The notes beneath the pieces were generated by a model, which saw only the letters and a list, made by a program, of their open reading frames with translations, was not told where the DNA came from and ran no database searches. From contig OX439039.1 in NCBI GenBank assembly GCA_949317995.1, positions 78,408,205-78,472,204 of the forward strand: a stretch of DNA of 64,000 bases. The letters run 5' to 3'. Below are positions 1-11,647 of this stretch, piece by piece. How positions within the stretch are numbered: the first letter of the stretch is position 1; every line of letters starts with the position of its first letter. The translations under genes and the position numbers were made by a program. This DNA is from Acholoe squamosa. Taxonomy: Eukaryota > Annelida > Polychaeta > Phyllodocida > Polynoidae.

Positions 1-93
1 CATCGACTACACATTTAGGAAATGAACACTTTTATTCTAACTACATAAACATTTTTGCTAAACATGTTTAGATGTTTAGAGTTAAAACTGAGC
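1..93. mobile_element. End-truncated copy of the TGTTTAG-rich DNA transposon
   Basis: These bases match the left part of the transposon copies near 9.73 kb and 23.64 kb almost base for base, from CATCGACTACACATTTAGGA to TAGATGTTTAGAGTT. The match stops at about 93. The left terminus lies outside the window, so only an internal slice is visible. No coding capacity is seen. Confidence 0.75.
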
Positions 94-160
94 CAAAATA
101 AATTGTTATTTGTCTGAACTATCATGTTGCAAAACTGTAATGGTACACCAACCAGTTTCC

Positions 161-181
161 TACACTGCAAAAATGGTGTTT
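161..181. repeat. Isolated terminus of the TGTTTAG-rich transposon
   Basis: The stretch carries the terminal sequence TACACTGCAAAAATGGTGTT found at the ends of the complete copies at 23.55 and 12.37 kb. It then runs directly into unrelated sequence, so only the terminal ~20 bp survive. Confidence 0.55.
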
Positions 182-182
182 C

Positions 183-422
183 AGCCTTATGTCCACAGGG
201 CGATAAAAATGGATGCCAACAAATCGTTTTTGTCGTTCATTCCCTCAGACAAATGGACTTCTATTGTTCATTTATGACAAGGAAAATCAAACATGTTAGA
301 TATTATCATTGTTAATAAATGACAGAAGTGCATTTGTTGGCGGGAATGAACGAAAAAAAGCGATTTTGTCGTCAGAAATTTTGAAGGCACCCATTCTCAT
401 CATCATGTGGACACACAGCTTT
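183..422. mobile_element. Foldback MITE, TGTGTCCACA termini, copy 1
   Basis: A long imperfect palindrome. The left arm starts TATGTCCACAGGGCGA and the right arm ends TGTGGACACACAGC. The arms continue inward as AATCGTTTTTGTCGTTCATTCC and its near-complement AATGAACGAAAAAAAGCGATT. A related element with the same termini lies at 19409-19625. No transposase is encoded, so it is non-autonomous. The superfamily is not clear because no clean target duplication is visible. Confidence 0.7.
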
Positions 423-1199
423 GAATACATTTGGCAACTGTGGGTGTCCATACCTATACAGATGCAGATTTCTAAGTGCTCAGAGGTCATTGGTATAAAA
501 CAGAATCCACAGTGAGGCTGCCCGCACCCATTGATTGATCCAATTGCCTGCTTTCGGCCTTTATTACCCTCACCAGGAGGTCATTACACAAATATCTATG
601 ACATATTTTCACTGCAATTCGTACCAATGCACTTAACATATAGAAATAAGTCCTCAGATCAGGATCGACCAGGCTGGGATAAAGGTATTGGATTAAAATG
701 CTAGTTCCACTGAGAATTTTCGCTAATTCAACTTTTTATTTACAATACTTTTGCAACTTTATAAATTGTTGGATTAGCAAAAACCCACCCGACCTACGCT
801 AGTGGGACCAATGCATTACAGGGTGTTTTATAGCTTTTGGTTAGGAGAATTTTGGCAAATCCAATATCTTTTTTATTAATTATAGAAATTGTCGAATTAG
901 CAAAAATCCACCTGGCCTTTGGCAGTAAAACTAACCTTTAGCAGGCTTTTGGTTGGACAAATGTTGGCTAATGCGACATTTGTAAAATAAAAGAGATTTG
1001 AAAATTGAATAATAGAAAGATTGTGACTTTTTAGCTACATTTTTACCAGACGCATGAGAACCAACCATGTTTAAAGAAGTGTGTTTGGGTAAATGGGGGA
1101 AATGTCTCTCCCAGTGTGTGATACCAGTCCTCATGTGTTGTGGGAGGCAGTGGCCGTGCTCACTGAGGCGTGAAGATAGGGAGCAGCACAAGATGGTGA
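423..1199. other. No gene seen; weak ~130-bp direct repeat
   Basis: The only structure I see is a degenerate direct repeat: ATTGTTGGATTAGCAAAAAC near 763 recurs as ATTGTCGAATTAGCAAAAAT near 889, each followed by CCACC. Open frames here are short and show no recognisable domain. Confidence 0.5.
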
Positions 1200-1960
1200 A
1201 TGTCTTCAGGTTCAGGAACTGAACCCCGCACCCACCGGAGCAGCACGGCAACAGGCCGCCAGTCGGCCGCCAGTCGATAATCTCTTTGCGGCTTAATGCT
1301 TTAGGGGCAAGAAGGTGTTTTAATGCATATCTTACTGCTCTAAAGGCCACATAACCCTTTATTGCTCTCAAGGGAGCAACAAGGCAACAGGCCTCTGGCC
1401 AATAATCTTTCTGGGGCTCAATGCTTTAGGGGCAAGATGGTGTTTTAATGCATATATCCTACTACTCTAAAGGCTACATATAGCCCTTGAATGCACCTAA
1501 TTTGGCAGCACCGCAACAGACCACCAGCCGATCATCTCTCCAAGACCCAATGCTTTAGGGGCAACGTGGCGTTTACAGCATTGACTGGAGCAGTGCTGCA
1601 GCAAGCTGCAAGCCGAAGCGCAGCAAGAGGCCACTAAGTGATGATCTAACTGCTCCAATGATCACATGTCCCTTTAATGTACCCACCAGGAGAGGATGGT
1701 AAAAGGCTGCTGGCCGATAATCCCTGCATGCATGTTTTAGGCTTTAAGACAGCATAGCAGTTTAATGCATAGCAACAGGCCACCAGCTGATGATCACTAC
1801 CTGGCCTTAGGCTCTATCTGCAACAGGCCACTGGCTGTCAATCCTTCTGCATCCTTTTTAATGCCTTAAAGGCTGCATAGCTCCTTAATGCACCCACCAG
1901 AAAAAAAATGGCAACAGGCCGTCGGCCAATGATCTCTAAAGCTGTGACTTGATGCTTTAA
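1200..1960. repeat. Degenerate tandem array, unit roughly 130 bp
   Basis: The motif CAACAGGCC(G/A)CC followed by a GATAATC-like core recurs at about 1249, 1384, 1513, 1768, 1810 and 1912, usually with ATGCTTTAGGGGCAA and TTTAATGCAT(A) in between. Early spacing is about 135 and 129 bp; later units are shortened. This is an old, diverged minisatellite-like array. A 146-codon minus-strand frame over its start is a by-product. Confidence 0.65.
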
Positions 1961-2582
1961 GGTCCCAATAGCACACCCATGCAACTATTTCATCTGGCTA
2001 CCCAATCTTGCTAATCAGATTTCCCCTTGCTCTAGATGCTGCATCATCCCACTGTATCCTTGGGTGGCTAATCTCAAAACGTTATTGACTGCGCAATATG
2101 ATGGTAGTTCCATGTTTCACTGCACCTGGAGGCTATTTCCTAAGGTACTATGATTGCACTCAGCAAATTCCTTGCTATTTCTATGGGATTTTGGTACAGC
2201 TTGAAGGGCCCAGTCACAGTATGTTAAGAAGTGAGGTTCAGGTATGGTGGCAGTGCTTATCTTTGGGTTGATTTCTTTTTAATAGATGTTTGTATCAGTT
2301 TTGACAATAACTACTTTGGACTACTTTGGACACTTAGTCACCTGCCAAACTGCTACGTAGGTCTTTGGTATAACTAGGTTTGGTTCCTACCAAATTGGTT
2401 TGAATTACGTTTTTTTTTGCTTGGTATATGGACCTTCAAATGTCAAGGTTTAACTACGTTCTAGATACGTAGCATCTAAAATATGTTTTCCTACATATTT
2501 TTACGTTTTTCCTGTACCAAAAAGCTACCTAAAAACTTTAATAAAAGAGAAAAAAACTTGCTCCCTATATCAAAGTCGTTTC

Positions 2583-2658
2583 CAGGTATGGCCTGGGATT
2601 GATCCCAGGACCCCTGAATTTGAAAAGCTTTGCTCTACAGACTGAGCTATATAGGCAG
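2583..2658 (-). repeat. tRNA-like module in E1 (minus strand)
   Basis: On the minus strand it has a D-arm/A-box TAGCTCAGTCTGTAGAGC and a T-arm-like B-box CCTGGGATCAATCCCAGG about 35 bases later, which is normal tRNA spacing. The T-loop lacks the canonical TTCGA, so it is a tRNA-derived pseudogene or SINE head rather than a working tRNA. Related modules lie at the corresponding places of E2. Confidence 0.6.
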
Positions 2659-3159
2659 TCAATTTATCTATATTCAAGAGCATAATATATTCTCTTGGAT
2701 CTTGGTGGAAGGTAGTGAAAATGACATAATCGACTTTTCATACACAAATCTTTGTCAGAATCTATAGTGCAGTGGTAGGAAGCAGGCATCCCACCAAACA
2801 GTACACGTGAAACACACATGTACAAGTGGGTGAAGTTAGACTGAGACTGGAATGTATTATTTATACGGGAGAAGCATGAGAAGTGCCTGAGAAATTTACA
2901 TATGTAACTTTGAGAGTGTACAAGGTGAGGGCACACATGTTTGGAATCCAGGAGAGACGCCATATTCTCACATTTTTATGATATGTGTGACAAGAAAAGA
3001 ATACACCACAGTTCTGAATGTGTGTACAGAGTGGAGGATCACAGCATTCTACGTAATTTTAAATTCATGTCAAAGTGGTATAAGAATACTCAGTAAAACA
3101 ACTTTTTGTACTTAAGACGAACAGGAGTCTGTCACAAGAAATGAGCATGTGTGAACTCA

Positions 3160-4310
3160 ATGAACTAAACCACAGTTTCTAACAATTCCATACTTTGTAC
3201 GAACATATGTACAACTCAAGTAAGAAACTTGTGTGAAATCCATTAATTGGCACTCATTTTTACTCCTTCTTGGCCCGGGGAGGTACGCATGTGCAGTTGA
3301 AGTTAAAAACTTGTGTGAAATACATGAAATAGCACACAGTGTTCCAATTGATTATACTGGGAAGAAACATGTGTGCAACTCAAGTGAAGAACATGTGTAA
3401 TATACAAAAAAATGATACCCAGGATCCCAAGTTATTGTACTCGAGAGGAATTATTGTTCCTCTCAAATGAAAACTAGGGTAAAATACATGAGATAGCACA
3501 CAGTCTGTACCTGGGAGGAACACAGGTGCATCTTGAGTAAGAGGTTCAAGTGAAACCAGTTTGTTGGTTCTCAGTTGCTCACATTATTGTACTAGTGAGG
3601 AACACAATTCGATCTCAAGTCAAAACTCATGTGGAATCAGTATACTGACACACTGTTACTCGCATTATTGTACACCGGAGGAACACAAGTGAATCTCAGG
3701 TTAGAAATTTGTGTGAAACCAGTATATTGACACACAGTGGCTTACATCATTATATTTGGGAGGAACACAAGTACATCTCAAGTTTAAACGTGGTGTGAAA
3801 CAAGCAAACTGACACACAGTTGTTTACATCATCATACTTGGGAGGAACACAAAGACCTGTTGAGTTAGAGCCTTGTGTGAAACCAGTATATCAACACTCA
3901 GTTTCACACATGTCTATACTTGGGAGGAACACAGGTGCATCTCGGGTTAGAAATTTGTGTGAAACCAGTATATTGACACACAGTGGCTTACATCATTATA
4001 TTTGGGAGGAACACAAGTACATCTCAAGTTTAAAGTTGGTGTAAAACAAGCAAACTGAGACACAGTTGTTCAACTCATCATACTTGGGAGGAACACAAGG
4101 GCCTGTTGAGTTAGAGCCTTGTGTGAAACCAGTATATCAGCACTCAATTTCACATATGCCTGTATTTGGGAGGAACACATGTACATCTTGAGTTAGAGCT
4201 TCAAGTGTAACCAGTTCATTGATACTCAGTTGCTCACATTATTGTATTAGAGAAGAACACAAATGTATCTTAAGCTATGGTTCTATGTGAAATATGAAAG
4301 TTGAAATGCA
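3160..4310. repeat. ~82-bp tandem array with 246-bp trimeric higher-order repeat
   Basis: The marker GGGAGGAACACAAGTRCATCTC recurs at about 3531, 3596, 3676, 3760, 3841, 3922, 4005, 4088, 4168 and 4252, mostly 80-84 bp apart. Each is followed by CTTGTGTGAAACCAGTATAT and GACACACAGT. Three consecutive monomer types (3676-3921) repeat in order at 3922-4167. The offset is exactly 246 bp: TTAGAAATTT at 3701 and again at 3947. Units before 3500 are more diverged. It is satellite-like and non-coding. Confidence 0.85.
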
Positions 4311-5581
4311 GTTTAAACTCAAGTATTACTCATAAGGAATATGAGTTTCTCACTAGTTCAAGATGTGTGGTACTGTAAAATTACAAATAGGACTAAAGCC
4401 TATAAGAAGCACTATACACATAATGGTGGTTGTAGTCCAAAGCAAAAAGTTGATGAAATCATTCAATCAATCCATAAATGAATGAAGCCTCTTGTCATAT
4501 ATAAACATCTATGTAGTAGGCATCTCACAAACCTAATAGCTTTACATTTTGAATTACAATCTAAGTAATAATCCCAGATTTCTATTGTCTATGGAAATTA
4601 ACACTGTTTTGGGAATATGCACATTTTATGTAATATCTGAACAACTGTAGGTTTAGAAGATATGAAATGTACTAAATGTAACAGGCAGAGAATCAAATGG
4701 CAAAATGTTGTGTGATAAAATACTATAGATTGTTAGCAGAGAGCAGAAATAGAATGATCAATGAGTGATAATAGGGGAAAAACAAAGCACATGGTTATAG
4801 ACACACTTATGTACACTAGTCATCATAAACCTGAGAGGCTCACAAGGATCACCCAAGATTTGCACCCGTGTTTTTCAGTGACATCACAACACATGTTCAA
4901 TTCTTGAAAGTATCTCAGAGAGTCTCAGGAATCTATCTTTAGTTCTGAGTAAGAAGTTCTGTAATGATCCATTAGGTGTCTTTTGATGTATTTTGAAACA
5001 ATTATGGCATGATTTAATCTTGATTCATCTAATAATAGGACAATTATATGTTTTACCTTTGTGGACCCAGTGGGAATTTGGGTGACCTTTTTAGGGTCTA
5101 TCATTTGTCTTCTCGTCTGTGATTTTTGTACATTGAATCAGTAAAATACAAGCAGGTCATTTCTAAAACACCATTTGTCAGTGCATGGATAAAATATAAA
5201 GACAGTAACAAGGCTGTCTTGTCATCACATCTGGGCCTCCTGGCTAGGATAAATGTGTTACCTCTCTGTAAGGAAACTGGTTCACAACTGATGAATTTGT
5301 CCTCGTGACAAATACCCCAGTTCCTCGAGGAAGGTAAATAATTCTGATGATACATCAGTCATGTTCAAAATGGCTGAAGGGACATACTAGATACTAGGGA
5401 AAAACAGGGCATAAACACAGGATGTGCGAACAGGTAAAGCTGGGTGTGTACACTGGGTTGGAGCAGGAGTGTATTAGAGGAACAAATCTCAGGTGAATAT
5501 GGAAACATTTTCCAGAGAGGCACCAGAGTAAAAAACTGAGGATACACACAAGTTAGTACATGAGTGGAATCCAGGTTCCAC

Positions 5582-5965
5582 TCAAGTCTTCCTCCATAAT
5601 TTGTTCATGTTAATAACTTGTGCTGTTCATGTGACAAACATGAGTTTTTAACTTGAGCGAAAACATGAGAGTCTATTGCAGGAATCCTAGGTTTAAGACA
5701 CAGGTATTGACATGAGAGGGTTACAGAAAAGTGAGTCTACAATTTCCTGGGTGACTCTCGAGCATAAATTCTGGGATTTACACAACAAATAAAATGAGAG
5801 AGACACAAGTCTACCTCCACTATTTTTTCATGTTATTAATTGTGCTGTTCATGTGCCAAACATGAGTTTTTAACTTGAGAGAAAACATGAGTGTCTATCG
5901 CAGAAATCATAGGTAGAAGACACATCTATTGACATGGGAGGGCTACAGAAAAGCGAGTCTACAAA
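5582..5965. repeat. Direct repeat pair of ~160 bp, offset ~225 bp
   Basis: Two copies (about 5582-5742 and 5808-5965) share GTGCTGTTCATGTG, CAAACATGAGTTTTTAACTT, GAGAAAACATGAG, TATTGACATG and AAAGTGAGTCTACAA with few differences. It is another locally duplicated unit in the E1 interior. Confidence 0.75.
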
Positions 5966-6341
5966 ATCTTGTGGTGTGCCCGAGTGGAAAACTGACGTTT
6001 TACATGAGTAAGTACACAGGAGAGACTCAAGTCTCTCCGAAGTTTTTGTTTGGTGGGATTAGATGTGGAAGATCTAGGATTCAAGGCTTCACCGTCTTTT
6101 ACCAACATTTTTCTCTTTTTTTTTCTTCGTTCCCCCTTTTTTTTGGGTAACTCTTTGGTAGTAGAAAAATGTAAAAATATGTTGAAATACATATTTATTA
6201 TATATCTACGTATCTAGAACGTAGATAAACCTTAATGTTTAAACGTCCACATACCAAGGTAAAATATGTAGATGGAACCAAAATTCTACGTAGATATACC
6301 TCTTACAACGTCCATATATATACGAAGTTGTGTTTACTGGG

Positions 6342-6760
6342 AGCTCGCCATCAGTGATTACTGGTCTGAAAACCCAGATACCATCTATGATTGATACTTG
6401 TGACATGAATGAGATCTTGACAACGCTTGATCAATTCATTCACATTTCTTAAATTGGCAGCCGTGACAACCATTAAAACCAATACCTTACAAAATGGAAG
6501 GTCGTTTACTGAGCCAAAATATACGAATCTTTGTCAGTAGGATAAAAGGAAGATTGATTTTCATGAATATTGTGCACAACAACCTAAAACACCAAGACAT
6601 AACCTATGCTTTGTCATGTCAGGCCTTGACCAGGTTCTTGAGATTTGACTGGCAATATTCTGCTGACAGTGAAGCCTGCCACGTGAGGTGGCGGGGCCCT
6701 CTGGGTTTGCTATACATTGAGACATGGTTTTGAGTAGGACTATTGGATTAACTTATTGAG
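6342..6760. other. No feature recognised
   Basis: Unique-looking sequence between E1 and the 33-bp tandem repeat. A 79-codon frame (6494-6733) has no recognisable motif and is not called. Confidence 0.5.
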
Positions 6761-6853
6761 GGCTAGCATCGACTATAGTCGACACAATGGTAGGCCTAGC
6801 ATCGACTATAGTGGACACCATGGCAGGCCTAGCGTTGACTATAGTCGATGCCA
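6761..6853. repeat. 33-bp tandem repeat built on palindrome TCGACTATAGTCGA
   Basis: About 2.8 units of CTAGCATCGACTATAGTCGA plus 13 bases occur with period 33 (CTAGC at 6763, 6796 and 6829). The first unit holds a perfect 14-bp palindrome at 6769-6782. Confidence 0.85.
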
Positions 6854-6929
6854 GTTATATAGGATTAGTATAGGAATTGAAAATAGGCTCGTCCTCTAGG
6901 AACTATACTTTTTTCAGAGGCCGTCCCCA

Positions 6930-7345
6930 TGGCCAGGGCAACAATTTTTGCTCTGCCCTTATAGGGTTAAGGATTACAGGGACTGCTCTTTAGCCAAATG
7001 ACAGCAAGAGAAAATCAACCCTTTGAGTACCTTTGTGTACAGAAAAAAATCTCAACCCTTCAAAGGCTGCTGATTCAGGGGTGCATCATGCCCATTGGTC
7101 GTCATTATGCACCAATGAAGTGCTAGTGAGACTGCACTGCTAGCGAGACTGCACTTCAATGGAGCATCATGCCGGCTCTACGGCATTGGTACATACTATA
7201 CTCCTGGAGGATCACCCCAACGCATCATGCCAACGAATAGGCCTGATGCAACAATGCATCAGCGGCCCTTAAAGGGTTAATGCACAACGCTATTTTGCAA
7301 TTTTGACATATGCCCATCAGTGTTGCATTAATGCATCATGCCCTA
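6930..7345. repeat. GCATCATGC-family repeat, copy 1
   Basis: Several GCATCATGC words, paired CACCAATGAAGTGC and GCACTTCAATGGA, and flanking CTTAAAGGGTTAATGC mark this old interspersed family. Part of it matches 46950-47120 in the opposite orientation: GGCCATTGGTCATCATAAAG there against CCCATTGGTCGTCATTATGC here. Confidence 0.5.
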
Positions 7346-8215
7346 CAGAGGTCACTTGTTTGAATCATTTTCACATGGCTTGCATGCCATGGCACAACAG
7401 TAGCATCTGCTAGGATAATAGCAATCTCAATAAAGGTGATGGAATTGTAATCCTTATCAATGCAATCTATGGCTTCATTGATGAAACCGAACATGTCAGA
7501 CACAAATCAAGTTAACCATACGTGGACCAGCCAAGGCTAAATTAACATTGTTAAGTTGATTTTATCTTTAAGATGAGAAGGCCCCAAATCATTGGACATG
7601 GAAACCTTAAATTAAGAGCTTACATTGGGTGTAATTTACGTCCACTAAAGGCGACCTGTAGAACTGGAGGGGGGGGGGCTAAAGGTTGTTCCATCCATCA
7701 GTGGTGGTGCCACCTGATGAACATTCCACTAATTAACCTTCCTCCCTCTGGGCCCATTTACATGGACTATCTCACTAGGAATCCTGATCACTTCATTATG
7801 GCGTGATTGCCTGAATCCAGACCACTGTGATGCAATGTTTACCCGCTCAGCGCTTTATATTTAAGGATGTGTTTACCTGAGTTAATATATACCTTGCCAC
7901 CATAGACTTCTCCAGTACTGCAAATATGCCCATATGGAGACAATTTAGGCAGGTGTCAACTATTGAGTATTTCCTACAAACAAAAGCAAGTAATTCTTGC
8001 TGCTCCCAAACTCTCATGGGGTAGCCTTCCCAGGTACCAAGGCTTACATTGGGCCAAGCATGGACAAGCATGGCCCAATGTTCCATTGCTAATTGAGTTG
8101 TACCCACCTTATAATAAATCTCCTTTCCTCATTCCCTGAACTCTCTTGTGGTCTATTCTCTGTGTTTCATTTGTAAATAGTTTACTTATCTAAGATGAAT
8201 TCTCCCCTGGTAGGA
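7346..8215. other. No feature recognised
   Basis: Unique-looking sequence with an 11-base G-run near 7670. Short frames on both strands have no recognisable domain. Confidence 0.45.
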
Positions 8216-8297
8216 AACTACCAAGTGATTGCATATATTCTAATGAGTATATATCCAACTACCAAGTGATTGCATATATTCTAATGAGTATATATCC
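8216..8297. repeat. Perfect 41-bp tandem duplication
   Basis: The unit starting AACTACCAAGTGATTGCATA occurs at 8216-8256 and again, identical by eye, at 8257-8297. A recent slippage-type duplication. Confidence 0.95.
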
Positions 8298-8981
8298 ATC
8301 AACATAATTATAAACTCACTCAGTGTCTGATAGCAACTAGATGTCTGGAGTAGAGGTGAATGTGTCACATTCAAATGTGCACAACAACCACCGATATAAA
8401 AATGTATACTTTTTATCTGTAAATACCCATCTTGTGTGTATATTCTTCACTTGATCACCCTAGTCAGCTTGTATTAATACTATAAGTTGGATACCAACTG
8501 CGCGCTAAATAAACACTTTCTAGTAATAAAGAGATAAAATAATGTCTCTGCAGGTATGTACAGGTACTGGCCATGATTGTATTCATGCCTATTGGCAAAG
8601 AATTAAATCACAATGATGTCCTCAAAAAGTTAATGGGATTTCAGCATCCATGAATAGCTTGGCTTTTAAAAGAAAAGACCACCCTATTTTTTCATATTTT
8701 GCTTCATTTGGAAGGTTTTCTATTGAAGAAAAGCACTGTGCCATGATCAGTGTCCCATCTGCTATGATAAGGGCAGGGAGCAGGCCTTTCTGATACAAGG
8801 TATGACGTCACAATTGGGTTTCATTGTTCCCACCGCCAACAAAGGTGACACAACACAACAATATCTGAGACAAAATTCTAATGCCAGGCCTCCGCTAGGT
8901 GGCATGAGGTGGCAGCGTCACAGGCCAAACACCAAAATCCATTGTTCTGGGTGATGCAGGTGTGTGAATGGCGCGATATTA
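8298..8981. other. No feature recognised
   Basis: AT-rich unique sequence. A consensus CRE word TGACGTCA occurs at about 8804; one such word is not evidence of a promoter. Confidence 0.45.
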
Positions 8982-9100
8982 GGGAGGTTAAGCAACTACG
9001 ACGTACGTCTCCCGTAGCTCATTTAACGCAGACGTACCAGTGCTGTAGGTATGCTGCACGTCTGCGTTTTATTGCTCACGCAGGGGGTGCTAAACCTCCC
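8982..9100. mobile_element. 119-bp MITE with TA target duplication
   Basis: TIRs GGGAGGTTAAGCA (left) and the complement of GGGAGGTTTAGCACC (right) are flanked on both sides by TA (8980-8981 and 9101-9102). The arms stay partly complementary inward through ACGCAGACGT. The TA duplication is what Tc1/mariner-type and some other transposases leave. Confidence 0.8.
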
Positions 9101-9643
9101 TATTGACTCGGAATTGCCGCAACATTCACCTGAAATGCTGCGTTCCTGTATCGGCAGGCAGAAAGGGTACTCCAATGCACTCAATTATGAATACCCTAAA
9201 TCGATAATTTAGCCAATAGGAATGAGTTAACTAATGTTTTGGTTAAGTGCACCAACTCAATCAATTATGAACGCCATGGTACACGTTAATCAAAGTGCAT
9301 TTTTTTCCTTACAGAAGAGGATTTATAATATGATAATTTTACTATTTTATGCAGAGTGAAAATTCGAATTCTATCAAATGAACACGGGGATTCACCAATG
9401 CATAAACATAGCTGCTGTTTCGGAAATGTAGGGCATTTTTTACCAGGTGTAACTGTACCAGTTGTCCAGTACCATCTTAAACTCTCAATGTTAGAGTTTG
9501 TCATCGTAGGTAATGCCATCCCTGCTAGCGCGACTCATCCAAATGATGTCATTTTTACGTAAAGACGATCAGGTTTCACGTAAGAATGACGTAAATTACA
9601 CGAGTAGTGCTAGCTGGGATACAACTGCACCAAACAATCAGTA
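9101..9643. other. No feature recognised
   Basis: Mostly unique sequence. Near 9540-9600 there is a small cluster of TGACGTAA/TTACGTAA-like words. No gene is seen. Confidence 0.4.
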
Positions 9644-10150
9644 TACTGCAAAAATGGTGTTTAGATTTTAAACATGTTTAGGTCTAAACACGTTTAAAAC
9701 CTAAACATATAGTTCAGTTAGGTGTCTCAATGACTACACATTTAGGAAGTGAACACTTTTATTCTAACCACATAAACATTTATGCTAAACATGTTTAGAG
9801 TTGAGACAGTTGAATAATAGGTGTTTAGATTTAAACATCGATATGTTTAGATACTTGGATGTTGAATCCACACCAGGTAGCAGCACTACCTTTGACTGGA
9901 CTATCTGCACACAGTTATAATCAATTGTTGTGACAAATGTCCCCAAATCCCATGTTTATCATGGTTTCATTTAATAGAATGTCATGTGAATAGAAAGGGC
10001 AATAGAAAATTGACTAGATTCACCTCATGCCACCATCATTACCATAAAATAATCAATAAACTCCATGACTGACACCTATTTGATGTTATTCTGGAGTAGA
10101 TAAGGCAATGTCCTTCCTGCCAAGCTGTTGTACTTTCTCAAGTCTCTCAT

Positions 10151-11647
10151 AAACATGCTCCTACGAAACTAGTGAAAATTTTTAACCTGTCTTTCAAACA
10201 AAATAGTATCCCCGATTCTTGGAAAATATCTAAAGTCACACCAATCCCCAAAACGGGAGACCTGAAATTAGTAAACAATTATAGACCGATCTCACTCCTA
10301 CCTCTACCATGTAAACTTATAGAGAAAATTGTACATAATCGTGTTTATGGTTTCTTGATTAAAGAAGGTATATTAACATCGAAACAGGGAGGATTTAGAT
10401 CTGGTTTTAGTACAGTTGATACACTAGCAAAATTTACTGATGATATAAAAAGGAACTTAAATGTGGGTAATTCAACAGTAGCAGCCTTTATAGATCTGAA
10501 GAAAGCATTTGATACTGTAGACCATTCAGTTCTATTAACCAAAATACATCACTATGGCATCCGTTCTAATACATATCATTGGTTCAAAAATTATCTAGAT
10601 AATAGGTACCAGACTACTCTTGCAAATGGAATACTATCTGATCGAGCTATAGTGTTATGTGGTGTACCTCAAGGCTCGATACTAGGTCCTTTACTCTTTT
10701 TAATCTATGTTAATGATGTTATAAAATGTGTGAAAAATTGTGAGGTTAGACTCTATGCTGATGATACTGTTATATATTCATCACAAAATATTTTTGAAAA
10801 TGCGAAAGAAAATTTACAAAGTGACCTAGAGGCTTATGAAACCTGGTGCATTCAAAATAAACTGTCTATTAATGCCTCTAAAACAAAAATTATGTTCTTC
10901 TCATCTAGTACCAGGAGATAAAATACTTTAACTGCCAACATCAATCTCAACGACCAATTACTACAAGTGGTACCTAGCTATAAATACTTAGGTGTTATAC
11001 TGGATCCCCTGCTAAACTATAATCTTCATCTAAGCAACCAAGTGAAAACTATAGCTTATAAAACTTATAAATTATGTCTATTAAGAAAATATCTAGATGT
11101 CAAATTGGCTATCCAACTTTATAAATCGACTATTCTACCTTATATGGAATATGCAGACATTTGGTTCATGTCAACCTATGATAAATATCTGGATCCTCTT
11201 CAATATGCCCAGAATAGATGTTTAAAAATATGTCTAAAGGTTCCTCATCTAACGAATACCAAATACGTGCACAATATTACAAAAGTAAATATGCTAGATG
11301 AACGGAGAAATGCTCATTTAATTAATTATATGTACAATAGATCGAGATGTGATATGTATAGAGACAAGAGAAATCTAATTACTCGTTTACATGATGCTCC
11401 TACTGTTAAATGTGTTACCCCAAATTGTCTATTGTATACTAGAAGTGTTGAATATCATGGTGCCATTGCTTGGAATGCCTTATCAAAGGATCGAAGGAAT
11501 ACTCCTGAGATTACAAAATTTAAAAGTGATACAAATATATACATGAAAAAAACTATTGCCCTATGTCCTTTGATGAGGATTTACCGATTAATATTTTTGA
11601 TATGTGTGTCTTATGAATCATATTATATTAATGTGCATTGTTACTGA
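10151..11647 (+). pseudogene. Reverse transcriptase domain and C-terminal region of LINE ORF2, one in-frame stop
   Basis: A single frame runs from the truncation point to TGA at 11645-11647 with one internal TAA at 10919-10921; both halves are in the same frame, so this is one nonsense change and not a frameshift. RT motifs appear in order: PDSWK..TPIPKTGD, NYRPISLLP, QGGFRSGFST, FIDLKKAFDTVDH (first catalytic Asp), GVPQGSILGP, the catalytic YADDTVIY box and SYKYLGVILDP. Then comes the usual C-terminal region with ILPYMEYAD and AQNRCLKI. The N-terminal endonuclease is missing. The first in-frame start candidate is GTG at 10172, which is only an open-frame artefact of truncation. The enzyme would copy its own RNA at nicked chromosomal DNA. 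This copy is incomplete and presumably dead. Confidence 0.93.

Larger units (their letters stand above)
2789..6058. repeat. 3.3-kb repeat block inserted in E1, ends TCCCACCAAAC
   Basis: The block begins TCCCACCAAAC (2789-2799) and ends with its complement TTTGGTGGGA (6049-6058), an ~11-bp inverted repeat. In E2 the flanking sequence is continuous at this place, so the block looks like an insertion or local expansion within the tRNA-like module. It contains the ~82-bp array and a separate ~225-bp direct repeat. No frame longer than about 85 codons and no recognisable protein is seen. Confidence 0.6.
2345..6341. mobile_element. Long-TIR non-autonomous element E1 with tRNA-like modules and a 3.3-kb internal block
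   Basis: The right end reads as the complement of CCCAGTAAACACAACTTCGT and ends at 6341. It is shared with E2 (ends 26943) and with the left end of E3 (starts 58816). The left end starts near CCAAACTGCTACGTAG, a form shared only with E2. The inner part of both arms is an inverted repeat (GCTTGGTATATGGAC, AAGGTTTAACTACGTTCTAG, TACGTAGCATCTAAAATATG on the left and their complements at 6180-6290). Inside are a minus-strand tRNA-like module and a split plus-strand one. The 2789-6058 block appears inserted in the latter. No transposase frame is visible. Confidence 0.7.

Noticed and set aside
931..1371. 146-codon minus-strand frame
   Set aside because: Overlaps a degenerate tandem array, no domain.
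2583..2658. Functional tRNA gene
   Set aside because: The T-loop lacks the conserved TTCRA and the cloverleaf is incomplete; kept as a tRNA-like module only.
3160..4310. CRISPR-like regular array
   Set aside because: Units are full-length ~82-bp tandem monomers without unique spacers, in an animal-type genome; it is satellite-like.
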